Counted from the stretch's first letter, positions 1 through 8,184 are shown. The stretch: DNA of 15,599 nt from Muribaculaceae bacterium (GCA_016302215.1 JAEDNZ010000027.1:1-15599); one strand, 5' to 3'. Numbers and translations: made by a program. Notes: generated by a model from the letters alone, not told the origin.

Positions 1-40
1 ATATAGCCCCGAGTCGCGAGACTTCGGGCTATATCTTTTT
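1..40 (+). terminator. Rho-independent terminator of an upstream off-window gene
   Basis: A hairpin with arms at about 1-15 and 20-34 and a GCGA loop is followed by CTTTTT. The outer nine pairs (ATATAGCCC with GGGCTATAT) are perfect; inside them there is one C/T mismatch and one G-U pair. The T run lies only on the plus-strand 3' side, so the terminator serves a rightward gene to the left of the window. It also separates that gene from the M24B operon. Confidence 0.75.
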
Positions 41-76
41 ATCGCCTCCCATCACCGCTCTTTCAGTATTTTTCGC

Positions 77-84
77 TATCTTTG
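77..84 (+). promoter_or_regulatory. Bacteroidetes-type -7 promoter box for the M24B peptidase gene
   Basis: TATCTTTG at 77-84 matches the Bacteroidetes primary sigma -7 consensus TAnnTTTG exactly. No good TTTG -33 box is visible about 19 bases upstream, so only the -7 half is supported. It falls just after a terminator. The predicted start near 90 would give a leader of under 20 bases before the ATG at 108. Confidence 0.5.
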
Positions 85-107
85 CGCTGACATAAAACCA
101 TATTACA

Positions 108-1892
108 ATGAAAGAAGAAATTAAGCAACGTCTCGGTATGTTGCGCAAAAAAATGGCCGATGCAGGCATCGCTGCCGCTATCGTGCCGCAAGCCGACCCT
201 CACGCCGGCGAATACTTAGCTTCGCATTGGCAGGCTCGACGTTTTCTCAGCGGCTTCACCGGCTCCGCAGGCACGCTCGTGGTGCTCGCTGATAAGGCTT
301 TCTTGTGGACTGACTCTCGCTATTTCCTCCAAGCAGCCGACCAGCTCGACGGCACAGATATCACCCTGATGAAGGACGGTGTGCCCGGCACCCCGTCAAT
401 CAACGATTATATCTGCTCGCACCTCGCCGCCGGCGACAAGGTGGGCATCGATGGCATGCTGCTCCCATTGAGCGAAGCACGAGCCATGACTGCCGCTTTT
501 GCCAAGCGCGGCATACTCCTCGCCGATGACTTTGACGTCCTCGACCAGATATGGCCTGACCGCCCGGCCCTGCCTCAAGGCAAGATATTTGTCCATGACA
601 TCAAATATGCCGGCATCGCTGCCGCCGACAAGATTGCCGCCGTGCTCGAGCGCGTGGAGGCTCAAGGCGCTGACGCCGCCTTCATCTCGGCGCTTGACGA
701 GATAGCATGGCTGCTCAATATCCGTGCTGACGACGTCAAGTACAATCCCGTGGCCACTTCGTTCCTTTATGTGGCTCCCGCCGGCAAGTCGGTGCTGCTC
801 ATTGACAGCGCCAAGCTCGCCGACGACACCACCGCATATCTCGCCGAGCAAGGCGTGGCCGTCAAGGACTACAGCGCCGTCAAGGACTTCCTCGCCTCGC
901 TGCCCGCCGGCGCAAAGGTGCTCATTGAGCCGGCGCGCACGGTCTCGGCATTAGCCGCCGCCCTCGGCTCCAAAGCCGTAGAGGGCGCCTCGCCCGTGGC
1001 GATGCTCAAGGCCTGCAAAAACGATGCCCAGATAGCCGGCGTGCGTGCGGCTATGCTCCGCGACGGTGTGGCAATGGTCAAGTCGCTGATGGAGATTGAG
1101 CAAGCCGTGGCCTCCGGCGCCACATTCACCGAGCTTGATGTGGCTAAGGTGCTGTATCGCCACCGCTCGCAGAGCCCCCTGTTCTTTGACGAGAGCTTCG
1201 GCACAATTGCCGGCTACGGCTCTCACGGCGCCATCGTTCACTACGAGGCCGACGAGCAGAGCAATGCCACAATACACCCCAATGGTCTCCTGCTCATTGA
1301 CTCGGGTGCTCAATACCTCGATGGCACCACCGACATCACGCGCACAATATGTCTCGGCACTCCCACTGACCTCGAGCGCCGCGACTTCACGCTCGTGATG
1401 AAGGGTCACATCGCCCTGGCCAAGATGATATTCCCGCAAGGCACTTGCGGCACTCAGCTCGATGCAATCGCTCGCCGTGCACTCTGGGCTGAGGGCCTCA
1501 ACTACCTCCACGGCACCGGCCACGGTGTGGGCCACTTCCTCAACGTGCACGAAGGCCCGCAGTCAATACGCCTCAACTATGTGCCCGCGCCCATGACGCC
1601 CGGCATGATTACATCTAACGAGCCCGGCCTATACCGCGAGGGTGTCCACGGCATTCGATGCGAGAACCTCGTGCTCTGTGTGCCCGCCATGACCACTGAC
1701 TTCGGCGAGTTCTACAAATTTGAGACGCTCACGCTCTGCCCCTTTGACCGCGCACTCTTTGACACCTCAATAATGACCGCCGAAGAGATACAGTGGGTCA
1801 ACGAGTACCACACTCGCGTGCGTACCATGCTCTCGCCCTGCCTCAACTCGGTAGAGCGCACCTGGCTCGAAGAAAAAACGGCGGCTCTATAA
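108..1892 (+). CDS. Xaa-Pro aminopeptidase (M24B, three-domain aminopeptidase P)
   Basis: A cytosolic metallopeptidase that removes the N-terminal residue from peptides with proline in second position. At 594 residues it resembles the long three-domain form (eukaryotic XPNPEP1-like, common in Bacteroidetes) rather than the roughly 440-residue E. coli PepP. Two creatinase N-like domains occupy about 1-145 and 155-300, the pita-bread catalytic domain about 310-535, and a short M24 C-terminal domain about 540-594. All five dinuclear metal ligands are visible: D398 (LLIDSG), D409 (TTDITRT), H472 (in HGTGHGVGH), E505 (SNEPG) and E519 (RCENLV). H378 and H481 match the substrate and proton-shuttle histidines. 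There is no signal peptide. The ATG at 108 is the first in frame after the -7 box. It probably shares a transcript with the carbonic anhydrase gene 57 bases downstream. Confidence 0.93.
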   Translation: MKEEIKQRLGMLRKKMADAGIAAAIVPQADPHAGEYLASHWQARRFLSGFTGSAGTLVVLADKAFLWTDSRYFLQAADQLDGTDITLMKDGVPGTPSINDYICSHLAAGDKVGIDGMLLPLSEARAMTAAFAKRGILLADDFDVLDQIWPDRPALPQGKIFVHDIKYAGIAAADKIAAVLERVEAQGADAAFISALDEIAWLLNIRADDVKYNPVATSFLYVAPAGKSVLLIDSAKLADDTTAYLAEQGVAVKDYSAVKDFLASLPAGAKVLIEPARTVSALAAALGSKAVEGASPVAMLKACKNDAQIAGVRAAMLRDGVAMVKSLMEIEQAVASGATFTELDVAKVLYRHRSQSPLFFDESFGTIAGYGSHGAIVHYEADEQSNATIHPNGLLLIDSGAQYLDGTTDITRTICLGTPTDLERRDFTLVMKGHIALAKMIFPQGTCGTQLDAIARRALWAEGLNYLHGTGHGVGHFLNVHEGPQSIRLNYVPAPMTPGMITSNEPGLYREGVHGIRCENLVLCVPAMTTDFGEFYKFETLTLCPFDRALFDTSIMTAEEIQWVNEYHTRVRTMLSPCLNSVERTWLEEKTAAL

Positions 1893-1949
1893 TCGCCCTC
1901 TAATCACCAAGCATCAAAACTTAAAACATTAAATATTATCACAAAGACT

Positions 1950-2483
1950 ATGGCTTTAATGATTCCGGTGCGCGGCTTTACGCCGCAGATTGGTAAAGAC
2001 TGCTTCCTTGCCCCTAACGCCTCAATCATTGGCGATGTGGTCATGGGCGATGAGTGCAGCGTATGGTTCGGCACCGTGCTGCGCGGCGACGTCAACTCCA
2101 TACGCATCGGCAACCGCGTCAATATCCAAGACGGCAGCGTGCTCCACACGCTCTATCAGAAATCCACCATCGAGATTGGCGATGATGTGTCAATAGGCCA
2201 CAACGTCACCATCCACGGCGCCAAGATACGCGACTATGCACTCATTGGCATGGGCGCCGTCGTCATGGACGATGCCGAGGTGGGCGAAGGCGCCATCGTG
2301 GCTGCCGGCGCCGTAGTGCTCTCGCGCACAAAGATAGGCCCCGGCGAGCTGTGGGGTGGAGCGCCCGCCAAATTCATCAAGATGGTGGATAGCGCTCAGG
2401 CTAAAGAAATCAACCAAAAGATAGCCCATAACTATCTGATGTACTCCAAGTGGTACGACCCCGCCACATACACTGAAATCTGA
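1950..2483 (+). CDS. Gamma-carbonic anhydrase family protein (left-handed beta-helix)
   Basis: A 177-residue hexapeptide-repeat protein of the gamma-carbonic anhydrase / YrdA / PaaY / CaiE group. The repeats (for example IGDDVSIGHNVTIHG and VGEGAIVAAGAVV) run from about residue 10 to 140 and build a left-handed beta-helix, followed by a C-terminal alpha-helix. The three zinc-ligand histidines expected at the trimer interface are present: H66 (SVLH), H84 (IGH) and H89 (TIH). R45, D47, Q60 and D61 match conserved active-site residues of Cam. Metal binding is therefore well supported. Whether it hydrates CO2 is uncertain, because many family members lack the proton-shuttle loop, and no extended acidic loop is visible here. 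A second ATG at 1959 is a possible start. It lies 57 bases after the peptidase stop with no TAnnTTTG box between, which suggests co-transcription. A bidirectional terminator follows. Confidence 0.88.
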   Translation: MALMIPVRGFTPQIGKDCFLAPNASIIGDVVMGDECSVWFGTVLRGDVNSIRIGNRVNIQDGSVLHTLYQKSTIEIGDDVSIGHNVTIHGAKIRDYALIGMGAVVMDDAEVGEGAIVAAGAVVLSRTKIGPGELWGGAPAKFIKMVDSAQAKEINQKIAHNYLMYSKWYDPATYTEI

Positions 2484-2511
2484 CACCTCGGAGGACCCCA
2501 TTACTCCATAC

Positions 2512-2566
2512 AGAAAAAGTCAGCGCCTCGACAGCCCTTCATTATGCTGTCGAGGCGCCGATTTTT
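2512..2566. terminator. Bidirectional terminator between convergent genes
   Basis: A perfect 13-bp stem, GCGCCTCGACAGC (2523-2535) with GCTGTCGAGGCGC (2546-2558), encloses a 10-base loop. On the plus strand it is followed by TTTTT at 2562-2566. On the minus strand the A run at 2514-2518 reads as a T run. It can therefore terminate both the rightward carbonic anhydrase operon and the leftward lysozyme gene. Confidence 0.85.
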
Positions 2567-2585
2567 ACTCTCTGCGGCATCGTTA

Positions 2586-3322
2586 TCACATTTCCAGCCT
2601 GCTGAGGTCAAAATCCGGGTGTATCCTATCCAAGTCCACCGGCTTCTTGATGCCGTCAATCTTGCCATTTTCGCTGTATTGCCAGATGCTGTAGCGCCCT
2701 TTGCCTTTGATGATTGGCTTTTTCTTGCCATACCGGCCTATCATCAATATGTAGTCATTAAAGTCGGGCGCGCAATATGTGTTGTATGACCTGTTAGTGC
2801 CATAGATGGCCGGTCGCTTGCCGTAATGCTCCTCTATAAGCGAGCAAAATAGCTGTATGCTGTCTTTGTGCACTTTTTCTTCTACATCGACCATCGGTAT
2901 GAGGTCCTGCATTTCTTTCTTGGCAGTCGATTTGAAGTTCTCAAACTGTGCCGCTATCCTGCTCGTGTTTCGTAAATAGTGATATGAGCCACACTTAAGC
3001 CCGTTTTTCGCGCTTCTTTGATATTATACAGATATGACTTATCGGTGTGTGTGGCGCCTTCGCTCGCTTTTATATACACAAACTTAATATTCTCGTCTTT
3101 TGATACCAATGACCAGTCAATACGCCCCTGATGGTTTGACACATCAATGCCTTGATACTCTGATAGCGCCTTGACGGGGCTTGGCGGTGGCGTTGGCTGC
3201 GGCGTTGTAGTTTCGGTTTTGACGTCCTTTGAAATTATGCCGTAAGTAATAGCGCTGCCTGCAATACACCCGAGCGCAAATGTCAGTGCTCCGTAGAATA
3301 TATGCTTTCTTATCATCGTCAT
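2586..3322 (-). pseudogene. GH25 lysozyme gene broken by a single-base frameshift
   Basis: GH25 muramidases cleave the beta-1,4 link between MurNAc and GlcNAc in peptidoglycan. The first frame (3322-2954) encodes 122 residues: a hydrophobic N-terminus at about 8-30 (signal or anchor; C19 follows ALG, a weak lipobox), a Thr/Pro-rich linker at about 37-50, and the start of the GH25 domain with GIDVSNHQG (catalytic-site D60) and the KASEG motif. A TAG then stops it. The other frame continues the same domain: GSYHYLRNTS, then MVDVE (the DxE catalytic pair) and the C-terminal WQYSENGKIDGI motif. Restoring one G in GTGGCTC (plus-strand CC at 2989-2990) rejoins both frames into a 245-residue enzyme, with D146 and E148 as the DxE pair. 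As read, the product lacks the catalytic pair. A recent mutation or a sequencing/assembly error would look the same. Confidence 0.85.
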
Positions 3323-3381
3323 TTGTAGCTTAATGAATGGTCCTTCCCGAATAGTATGTTAAGTGTCCTGTTATCGAGCCC

Positions 3382-3412
3382 CTAAGTTACGAATATTTTA
3401 TAAAACGACAAA
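3382..3412 (-). promoter_or_regulatory. Predicted promoter of the GH25 lysozyme gene
   Basis: On the minus strand, TTTG (3412-3409) is followed 19 bases later by TAACTTAG (3389-3382). This matches the Bacteroidetes TTTG / TAnnTTTG pair with one mismatch in the -7 box. The start would lie near 3375, about 50 bases before the lysozyme ATG at 3322. The -33 box abuts the htpG terminator stem, so the two signals are packed together. Confidence 0.45.
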
Positions 3413-3440
3413 GCCCCGACTCACCAAAAGTCGAGGCCTT
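3402..3440 (-). terminator. Probable htpG terminator
   Basis: GCCCCGACT (3413-3421) and AGTCGAGGC (3429-3437) form a stem with one mismatch and a 7-base loop, 34 bases beyond the htpG stop. On the minus strand the stem is followed by TTTGTCGTTTTAT, an interrupted T tract. The imperfect tail keeps confidence moderate. Confidence 0.6.
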
Positions 3441-3474
3441 GCCTTGCGTATCTGCTATTTGCGAGAATATATTC

Positions 3475-5457
3475 TTACATCATGCCTTGCACCGAGCGCG
3501 CGATGAAGGCCGAGAGGCTCTCGCCGCGCAGCAGCCCATTGGCCAGCAAGGCCAAGTCAAGCAGCTGCTTGGGCAGGTCCTGCCCGGCGGCATATTCGCT
3601 GATGATACGCTCCTCTTCGGCGCGTGCGTCGGCGACTTCTTTCTCAAGGTCGCTGCGGCGCTGCTTGGCCTCGTCGCTCTCCTCCTTGATATCGGCGATG
3701 GCGGCATTAGTGTCGGCTATCTTCTTGTCGAGAGGCTCGATGCTTGAGCCCACGGCGGCTTCGGCTGCATCGCGTATCTTGGCTATCAGCGGGTGCTCGG
3801 TGTTGACCACAAGATTGTAGTTGTCAGGCATCTCGCCGAAGAAGCTCATGTTGGGCTGCAACGCTGCCATATCCTTCATGCGGCGCATATACTCGCTCTG
3901 CGTCAGCACGATAGGCATGCTCTCGCGGCTCAGAGCCTCAAAGGTCACCATAAACTCGGCCTTTTCTACCTTGGGCAGCTGTGAGCGCAGCAGCGTGGTG
4001 AGGATATTGCGCTGCGACGCCGTGAGATCCACGCTGCGCTGCTCCTCTTTGCGTATGAGGTTGTCGATGATGTCGGCATCGACGCGCACAAGGTGTGTCT
4101 TTTCGAGCTTTTGCTCGAGCAGACCCACAAAGTGAGGGTCAAGCTGTCCGTCCATCATCAGCACATCATAGCCGCGGTCGGTTGCTGCCTTGATATAATT
4201 GTACTGCGACTCAAGGTTGTTGGCGTAGAGATACACCAGGTTGCCGTCTTTATCGGTCTGCGAGTCTTTGACCAGCTCTTTGTATTCGTCAGCGGTGAAG
4301 TGGCGCCCTTCGGTGTCCTTCAGCAGCATAAACTTCATAGCCGAGTCGCAGAACTTCTCGTCTGAGAGCATACCATACTCGATGAAGATTTTGATATCGT
4401 CCCATTTCTTCTCAAAGTCAGCGCGGTCGGCCTTAAACAGCTCTTCGAGGCGCGACGACACCTTCTTGGTGATGTAGCCCGAGATTTTCTTCACCGCTGC
4501 ATCGCTCTGCAGATATGAGCGCGACACATTCAGCGGTATGTCAGGCGAGTCTATCACGCCTTGCAGCAGCATCATAAACTCAGGCACCACACCCTCCACC
4601 GAGTCGGTGACATACACCTGATTGCAGTAGAGGCGTATGCGGTTTTTAGTAATCTCAAAGTTATTCTTAATCTTGGGGAAGTAGAGGATACCGGTCAGCG
4701 TGAACGGGTAGTCAACATTGAGGTGTATCCAAAACAGCGGGTCGTCCTGGCCGGGATACAGCTCGTGGTAGAAGTCGCGATAGTCGGCATCGGTAAGCTC
4801 CGTGGGCTTCTTCATCCACTTGGGCTCAGTGGCATTGATGACTTTGCCGTCAAAGCGCACCTCTACCGGCAAGAAGCTGCAATATTTCTTGAGCAGGGTC
4901 TCGATGCGTGCGGCTTCGAGAAACTCCTTGCTGTCGTCATCGATATGCAGCACGATATCGGTGCCTCTATCGCTGCGCTCGCCGGCCTCCATGGTGTATT
5001 CGGGCGATCCGTCACACGTCCAGCGCACCGGCTCTGCTCCCTCGCGATAGCTCAGCGAGTGTATCTCCACCTTCGTGGCTACCATAAATGCCGAGTAAAA
5101 GCCCAGACCGATGTGTCCGATGATGGCGTTGGCGGTGTCCTTATATTTCGTCAGAAACTCCTCAGCGCCCGAGAAGGCTATCTGATTGATATACTTGTCG
5201 ATATCTTCGGCGGTCATGCCTATGCCGTGGTCTTTGACCGTGAGCGTGCCGGCTTCTTTATCCACCACCACTTCCACGGCGGTGTCGCCAAGCTCGCCCT
5301 TATACTCGCCTACTGACGAGAGCGTGCGCAGCTTCTGCGTGGCATCGATGGCATTTGACACCAGCTCGCGCAGAAATATTTCATGGTCACTGTAAAGAAA
5401 CTTTTTGATGACGGGGAAGATGTTTTCGGTTGTAACCCCGATATTACCTTTAGTCAT
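3475..5457 (-). CDS. htpG: HtpG, bacterial Hsp90 chaperone
   Basis: A cytosolic ATP-dependent dimeric chaperone that remodels client proteins, usually alongside DnaK. The N-terminal GHKL ATPase domain (about 1-215) shows ELVSNAIDA with E31, N35 and D38, the DHGIGMT motif from D76, the lid-side motif GHIGLGFYS (114-122) and RGTD at about 164-167. The middle domain (about 225-490) contains the conserved NVSRSYLQ stretch near 310. The C-terminal dimerisation domain ends at 660 with no eukaryotic MEEVD tail. The protein is about 35 residues longer than E. coli HtpG. The extra length is a charged helical, probably coiled-coil, stretch at about 572-618, which I recall as usual for Bacteroidetes HtpG. 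It lies 55 bases after clpC with no recognisable promoter between, so it may be co-transcribed with it. Confidence 0.96.
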   Translation of the reverse strand: MTKGNIGVTTENIFPVIKKFLYSDHEIFLRELVSNAIDATQKLRTLSSVGEYKGELGDTAVEVVVDKEAGTLTVKDHGIGMTAEDIDKYINQIAFSGAEEFLTKYKDTANAIIGHIGLGFYSAFMVATKVEIHSLSYREGAEPVRWTCDGSPEYTMEAGERSDRGTDIVLHIDDDSKEFLEAARIETLLKKYCSFLPVEVRFDGKVINATEPKWMKKPTELTDADYRDFYHELYPGQDDPLFWIHLNVDYPFTLTGILYFPKIKNNFEITKNRIRLYCNQVYVTDSVEGVVPEFMMLLQGVIDSPDIPLNVSRSYLQSDAAVKKISGYITKKVSSRLEELFKADRADFEKKWDDIKIFIEYGMLSDEKFCDSAMKFMLLKDTEGRHFTADEYKELVKDSQTDKDGNLVYLYANNLESQYNYIKAATDRGYDVLMMDGQLDPHFVGLLEQKLEKTHLVRVDADIIDNLIRKEEQRSVDLTASQRNILTTLLRSQLPKVEKAEFMVTFEALSRESMPIVLTQSEYMRRMKDMAALQPNMSFFGEMPDNYNLVVNTEHPLIAKIRDAAEAAVGSSIEPLDKKIADTNAAIADIKEESDEAKQRRSDLEKEVADARAEEERIISEYAAGQDLPKQLLDLALLANGLLRGESLSAFIARSVQGMM

Positions 5458-5512
5458 AGTTACTTATATTTGTGTCTATTGTTATTGTCGTGTTATTGCT
5501 GTATAGTTATTA

Positions 5513-8059
5513 TCATTCCACCTTGGTGGTGATTTTGTCTGTGTCTTTGTCATAATCCACCACCACCGTGCCGCCGGGCTGCAGCGTGGCGCCCAATATC
5601 AGCTCGGCGAGCGGGTCTTCCAGATACTTCTGGATGGCGCGACGCAGCGGGCGTGCGCCGTAGGCGCTGTCATAGCCCTTGTCGGCAATGTAGGCTTTGG
5701 CGGCATCGCTGATTTGCAGGGCATAGCCCAAATCGCTCAAGCGACGATGGAAGCCTGACAGCTCGATGTCAATAATCTTATAGATGGCATCGCGGTCGAG
5801 CTGGTCAAAAATCACCACGTCATCTACACGATTGAGAAACTCCGGCGAGAACGCCTTGTTGAGTGCCTTGTGTATCACGCCCTGGGCATAGTCATTGTCA
5901 ACGGCGCGTGTGTTGAAGCCCACGCCGGCGCCAAAGTCTTTAAGCTGTCGCGAGCCTATGTTTGATGTCATGATGATTATTGTGTTCTTGAAGTCGATGC
6001 GTCGCCCCAGGCTGTCAGTCAATCGTCCCTCGTCCATCACTTGCAGCAGCAGGTTGAACACATCGGGGTGTGCCTTCTCGATTTCATCAAGCAGCACCAC
6101 AGAGTAGGGGTGACGGCGCACGGCCTCTGTCAGCTGGCCGCCCTCATCATAGCCCACATAGCCCGGAGGTGCTCCTACCAGACGCGACACCGTGAACTTC
6201 TCCATATATTCGCTCATGTCGATGCGGATAAGCGTCTCAGCCGAATCAAAGAGAAACTCGGCCAGCTTCTTCGCTAAATGTGTCTTACCCACGCCCGTGG
6301 GCCCGAGAAACATAAATGTGCCTATGGGGCGGTTGGGGTCTTTCAGACCTATCCTGTTGCGCTGGATAGCCTTGACCACCGTCTCTATCGCCTTATCTTG
6401 TCCGATGATTGCCTTTTTGATAGCCGGTGACATCTCTAAGAGGCGTGCCCCTTCAGCCTGCGCGATGCGCTGCACCGGCACTCCCGTCATCATAGCCACC
6501 ACCTCAGCCACCTTGTCGGCATCTACGATGGTGCGGTCTTCATCCATCTGCTTCTCCCATTGGCTTTTGGCCTCGGCGAGCTTATCCTCGTAGGCGTGTG
6601 ACTTATCGCGCCACAGGGCGGCTATCTCAAATTTCTGAGCGCGTGCCGCCTCGAGCTTCATCTGCGTGGCTTCCTCCACCTTCTTCTCCAACTCCTCTAT
6701 GATGGCCGGTGCCTTGATGTTGGAGATATGTGCTCGCGACCCCGCCTCGTCAAGGGCATCAATAGCCTTGTCGGGAAATTTGCGGTCGCTGATATATCGC
6801 TCGGTGAGTTTCACACACGCCTCGAGCGCATCATCGGTATATGTCACATTGTGGTGATCCTCATATTTGTTTTTGATGTTGCGCAGTATTGTCAGCGTCT
6901 CCTCTGCCGTAGTTGGCTCCACCATCACTTTCTGGAAACGACGCTCCAAGGCTCCGTCTTTCTCGATGTTGACGCGATACTCGTCGAGGGTCGTGGCGCC
7001 TATACACTGCACCTCTCCGCGTGCCAATGCCGGCTTGAGCATATTGGCTGCGTCCATTGACCCTTGGGCGTTACCTGCCCCCACGATGGTGTGTATCTCG
7101 TCGATAAACAAGATTATGTCGTTATTCTTTGACAGCTCATTGAGGATGGCCTTGATGCGCTCTTCAAATTCGCCGCGATACTTGGTGCCCGCAACGATTG
7201 ATGCCATATCCAGGGCTATCACTCGCTTGTCAAACAAGATGCGCGACACATTGCGCTGGGTGATGCGCATCGCCAGGCCCTCTACTATCGCCGACTTACC
7301 CACGCCGGGCTCGCCGATGAGCACCGGATTGTTCTTCTTGCGGCGGCTCAGTATCTGTGCCAAGCGCTCTATCTCGGTCTCGCGGCCCACCACCGGGTCC
7401 AGGCGTCCCTCCTTGGCGGCGCGTGTCATGTCGTGGCCAAACTTATCAAGCATCGGCGTGTCTGATGCGCCGCTGCGTGTGGCCTTGGCGCGCTGCTTGG
7501 CGGTGTTTTCGCCCTCCGGCCGCTCTCCGGGCACCGTGAGGTCATCGCCATCGTCGCCCTCGTCATCGCCGGCATTTTTCACTGTCAGGCCGCGGCTCGT
7601 GGTCACATACTTGTGCAGTGATGTGTAATCTATGCCGGCGCCAAAAAATGGTGCGAAACCCACTAAGTTGCGCACATCATAGTTATGAAACAGCGCCAGC
7701 ATGATGTGTATCGGCTCCACCATGCTGTCTTTGAGCATACGCGCCTCGAGGCTGCTGAGCTTGAATACGCGTGCCGACAGCTGGTCCATCTCCATATCGC
7801 CGGTGGCGCCGGCAGTGTCGCCCTCGCCGTGCGTGATATCCAGATTGTAGAGGCTGTCATCTAAGGCCGCACGCATCTGCGCGAGGCTGTCGCCACCCGT
7901 CTTTACGTGCTCCATTGCTTTGTAGGCCGCTGACTCCTCGTCATCAAGCAGCGCCAAAAGTATCGTCTCCGGCGTGATTTTGCCAATGTTGTGCTTGATG
8001 GCTTCGCTGCGAGCCTTGCCCATCAGTGTGTTGCAACTGTTTGAAAATATATTATCCAT
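5513..8059 (-). CDS. clpC: ClpC-type AAA+ unfoldase (ATP-dependent Clp protease ATP-binding subunit)
   Basis: A hexameric Hsp100 unfoldase that threads substrates into ClpP. The start at 8059 (MDNIFSNS) gives 848 residues, the usual ClpC length. The open frame runs 71 codons further upstream, but that stretch crosses the intergenic repeat and the M18 3' end. Domains: a divergent Clp N domain (about 1-155), an acidic linker (DDEGDDGDD, 165-173), AAA-1 with Walker A GEPGVGKS (249-256) and Walker B ILFIDE (316-321), a ClpC-sized charged M-domain (about 451-510), and AAA-2 with Walker A GPTGVGKT (586-593), Walker B VVLLDE (654-659) and FLNR (741-744). VGF at 713-715 matches the ClpP-docking loop of Bacillus ClpC, so it should be a protease partner rather than a ClpB disaggregase. 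No clpP is in the window. A sigma-54-like promoter lies just upstream. Confidence 0.93.
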   Translation of the reverse strand: MDNIFSNSCNTLMGKARSEAIKHNIGKITPETILLALLDDEESAAYKAMEHVKTGGDSLAQMRAALDDSLYNLDITHGEGDTAGATGDMEMDQLSARVFKLSSLEARMLKDSMVEPIHIMLALFHNYDVRNLVGFAPFFGAGIDYTSLHKYVTTSRGLTVKNAGDDEGDDGDDLTVPGERPEGENTAKQRAKATRSGASDTPMLDKFGHDMTRAAKEGRLDPVVGRETEIERLAQILSRRKKNNPVLIGEPGVGKSAIVEGLAMRITQRNVSRILFDKRVIALDMASIVAGTKYRGEFEERIKAILNELSKNNDIILFIDEIHTIVGAGNAQGSMDAANMLKPALARGEVQCIGATTLDEYRVNIEKDGALERRFQKVMVEPTTAEETLTILRNIKNKYEDHHNVTYTDDALEACVKLTERYISDRKFPDKAIDALDEAGSRAHISNIKAPAIIEELEKKVEEATQMKLEAARAQKFEIAALWRDKSHAYEDKLAEAKSQWEKQMDEDRTIVDADKVAEVVAMMTGVPVQRIAQAEGARLLEMSPAIKKAIIGQDKAIETVVKAIQRNRIGLKDPNRPIGTFMFLGPTGVGKTHLAKKLAEFLFDSAETLIRIDMSEYMEKFTVSRLVGAPPGYVGYDEGGQLTEAVRRHPYSVVLLDEIEKAHPDVFNLLLQVMDEGRLTDSLGRRIDFKNTIIIMTSNIGSRQLKDFGAGVGFNTRAVDNDYAQGVIHKALNKAFSPEFLNRVDDVVIFDQLDRDAIYKIIDIELSGFHRRLSDLGYALQISDAAKAYIADKGYDSAYGARPLRRAIQKYLEDPLAELILGATLQPGGTVVVDYDKDTDKITTKVE

Positions 8060-8094
8060 CAGTGTGTGTATGTGTCTTGGTTTACTATACATTA

Positions 8095-8111
8095 AGCAAA
8101 TATTGTGCCAA
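8095..8111 (-). promoter_or_regulatory. Candidate sigma-54 (RpoN) promoter upstream of clpC
   Basis: The minus strand reads TTGGCAC (8111-8105), five bases, then TTGCT (8099-8095). This matches the -24/-12 consensus TGGCAC-N5-TTGCW at every fixed position and keeps the required GG-N10-GC spacing. Transcription would start near 8084, about 25 bases before the clpC ATG. The -24 box sits inside one arm of a perfect inverted repeat. An overlapping AATATTTG (8104-8097) is one base away from the Bacteroidetes -7 consensus TAnnTTTG but has no TTTG -33 box, so a primary-sigma promoter is the competing reading. Confidence 0.5.
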
Positions 8112-8160
8112 AATGCTGCGCCGCCACTGATGGCGTAGGCGTCGTGCATTTTGGCACAAT
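8102..8160. repeat. Perfect 15-bp inverted repeat between the M18 and clpC genes
   Basis: ATTGTGCCAAAATGC (8102-8116) and its exact reverse complement GCATTTTGGCACAAT (8146-8160) flank 29 bases. Those 29 bases hold a smaller hairpin, CGCCA-CTGA-TGGCG (8122-8135). The element follows the M18 stop by 24 bases and ends 42 bases before clpC. It could be a two-site operator, a terminator or attenuator stem for M18 transcripts, or a dispersed repeat. No strong T tract follows on either strand, which weakens the simple terminator reading. Confidence 0.85.
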
Positions 8161-8184
8161 TGTAGGTCTTCCTGACTGCCTCTG

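Noticed and set aside
951..1550. 199-codon open frame antisense to the M24B peptidase gene
   Set aside because: Its translation is low-complexity and family-less, and it mirrors a strongly supported gene; GC-rich codon bias explains it.
2544..2789. Plus-strand frame starting MLSRRRFLLS, resembling a Tat signal peptide
   Set aside because: It begins inside the terminator stem and is antisense to the GH25 C-terminal half; the rest has no domain.
2954..3322. Programmed frameshifting in the GH25 gene
   Set aside because: The junction GTGGCTC is not a heptameric slippery site and no downstream stimulator is evident; a one-base loss is simpler.
4561..5316. 251-codon open frame antisense to htpG
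   Set aside because: The opposite strand encodes conserved HtpG motifs throughout, and no domain is recognisable in the antisense product.
5458..5512. Promoter between clpC and htpG
   Set aside because: The gap holds AT-rich TTATTG-like repeats but no TAnnTTTG box and no -24/-12 pair on the minus strand.
6867..7628. 253-codon open frame antisense to clpC
   Set aside because: It lies opposite the AAA-1 module; the product is Ser/Arg/Pro-rich with no recognisable fold.
8102..8160. CIRCE/HrcA operator upstream of clpC
   Set aside because: The arms do not match TTAGCACTC and the 29-base spacer is far longer than the 9 bases of CIRCE.
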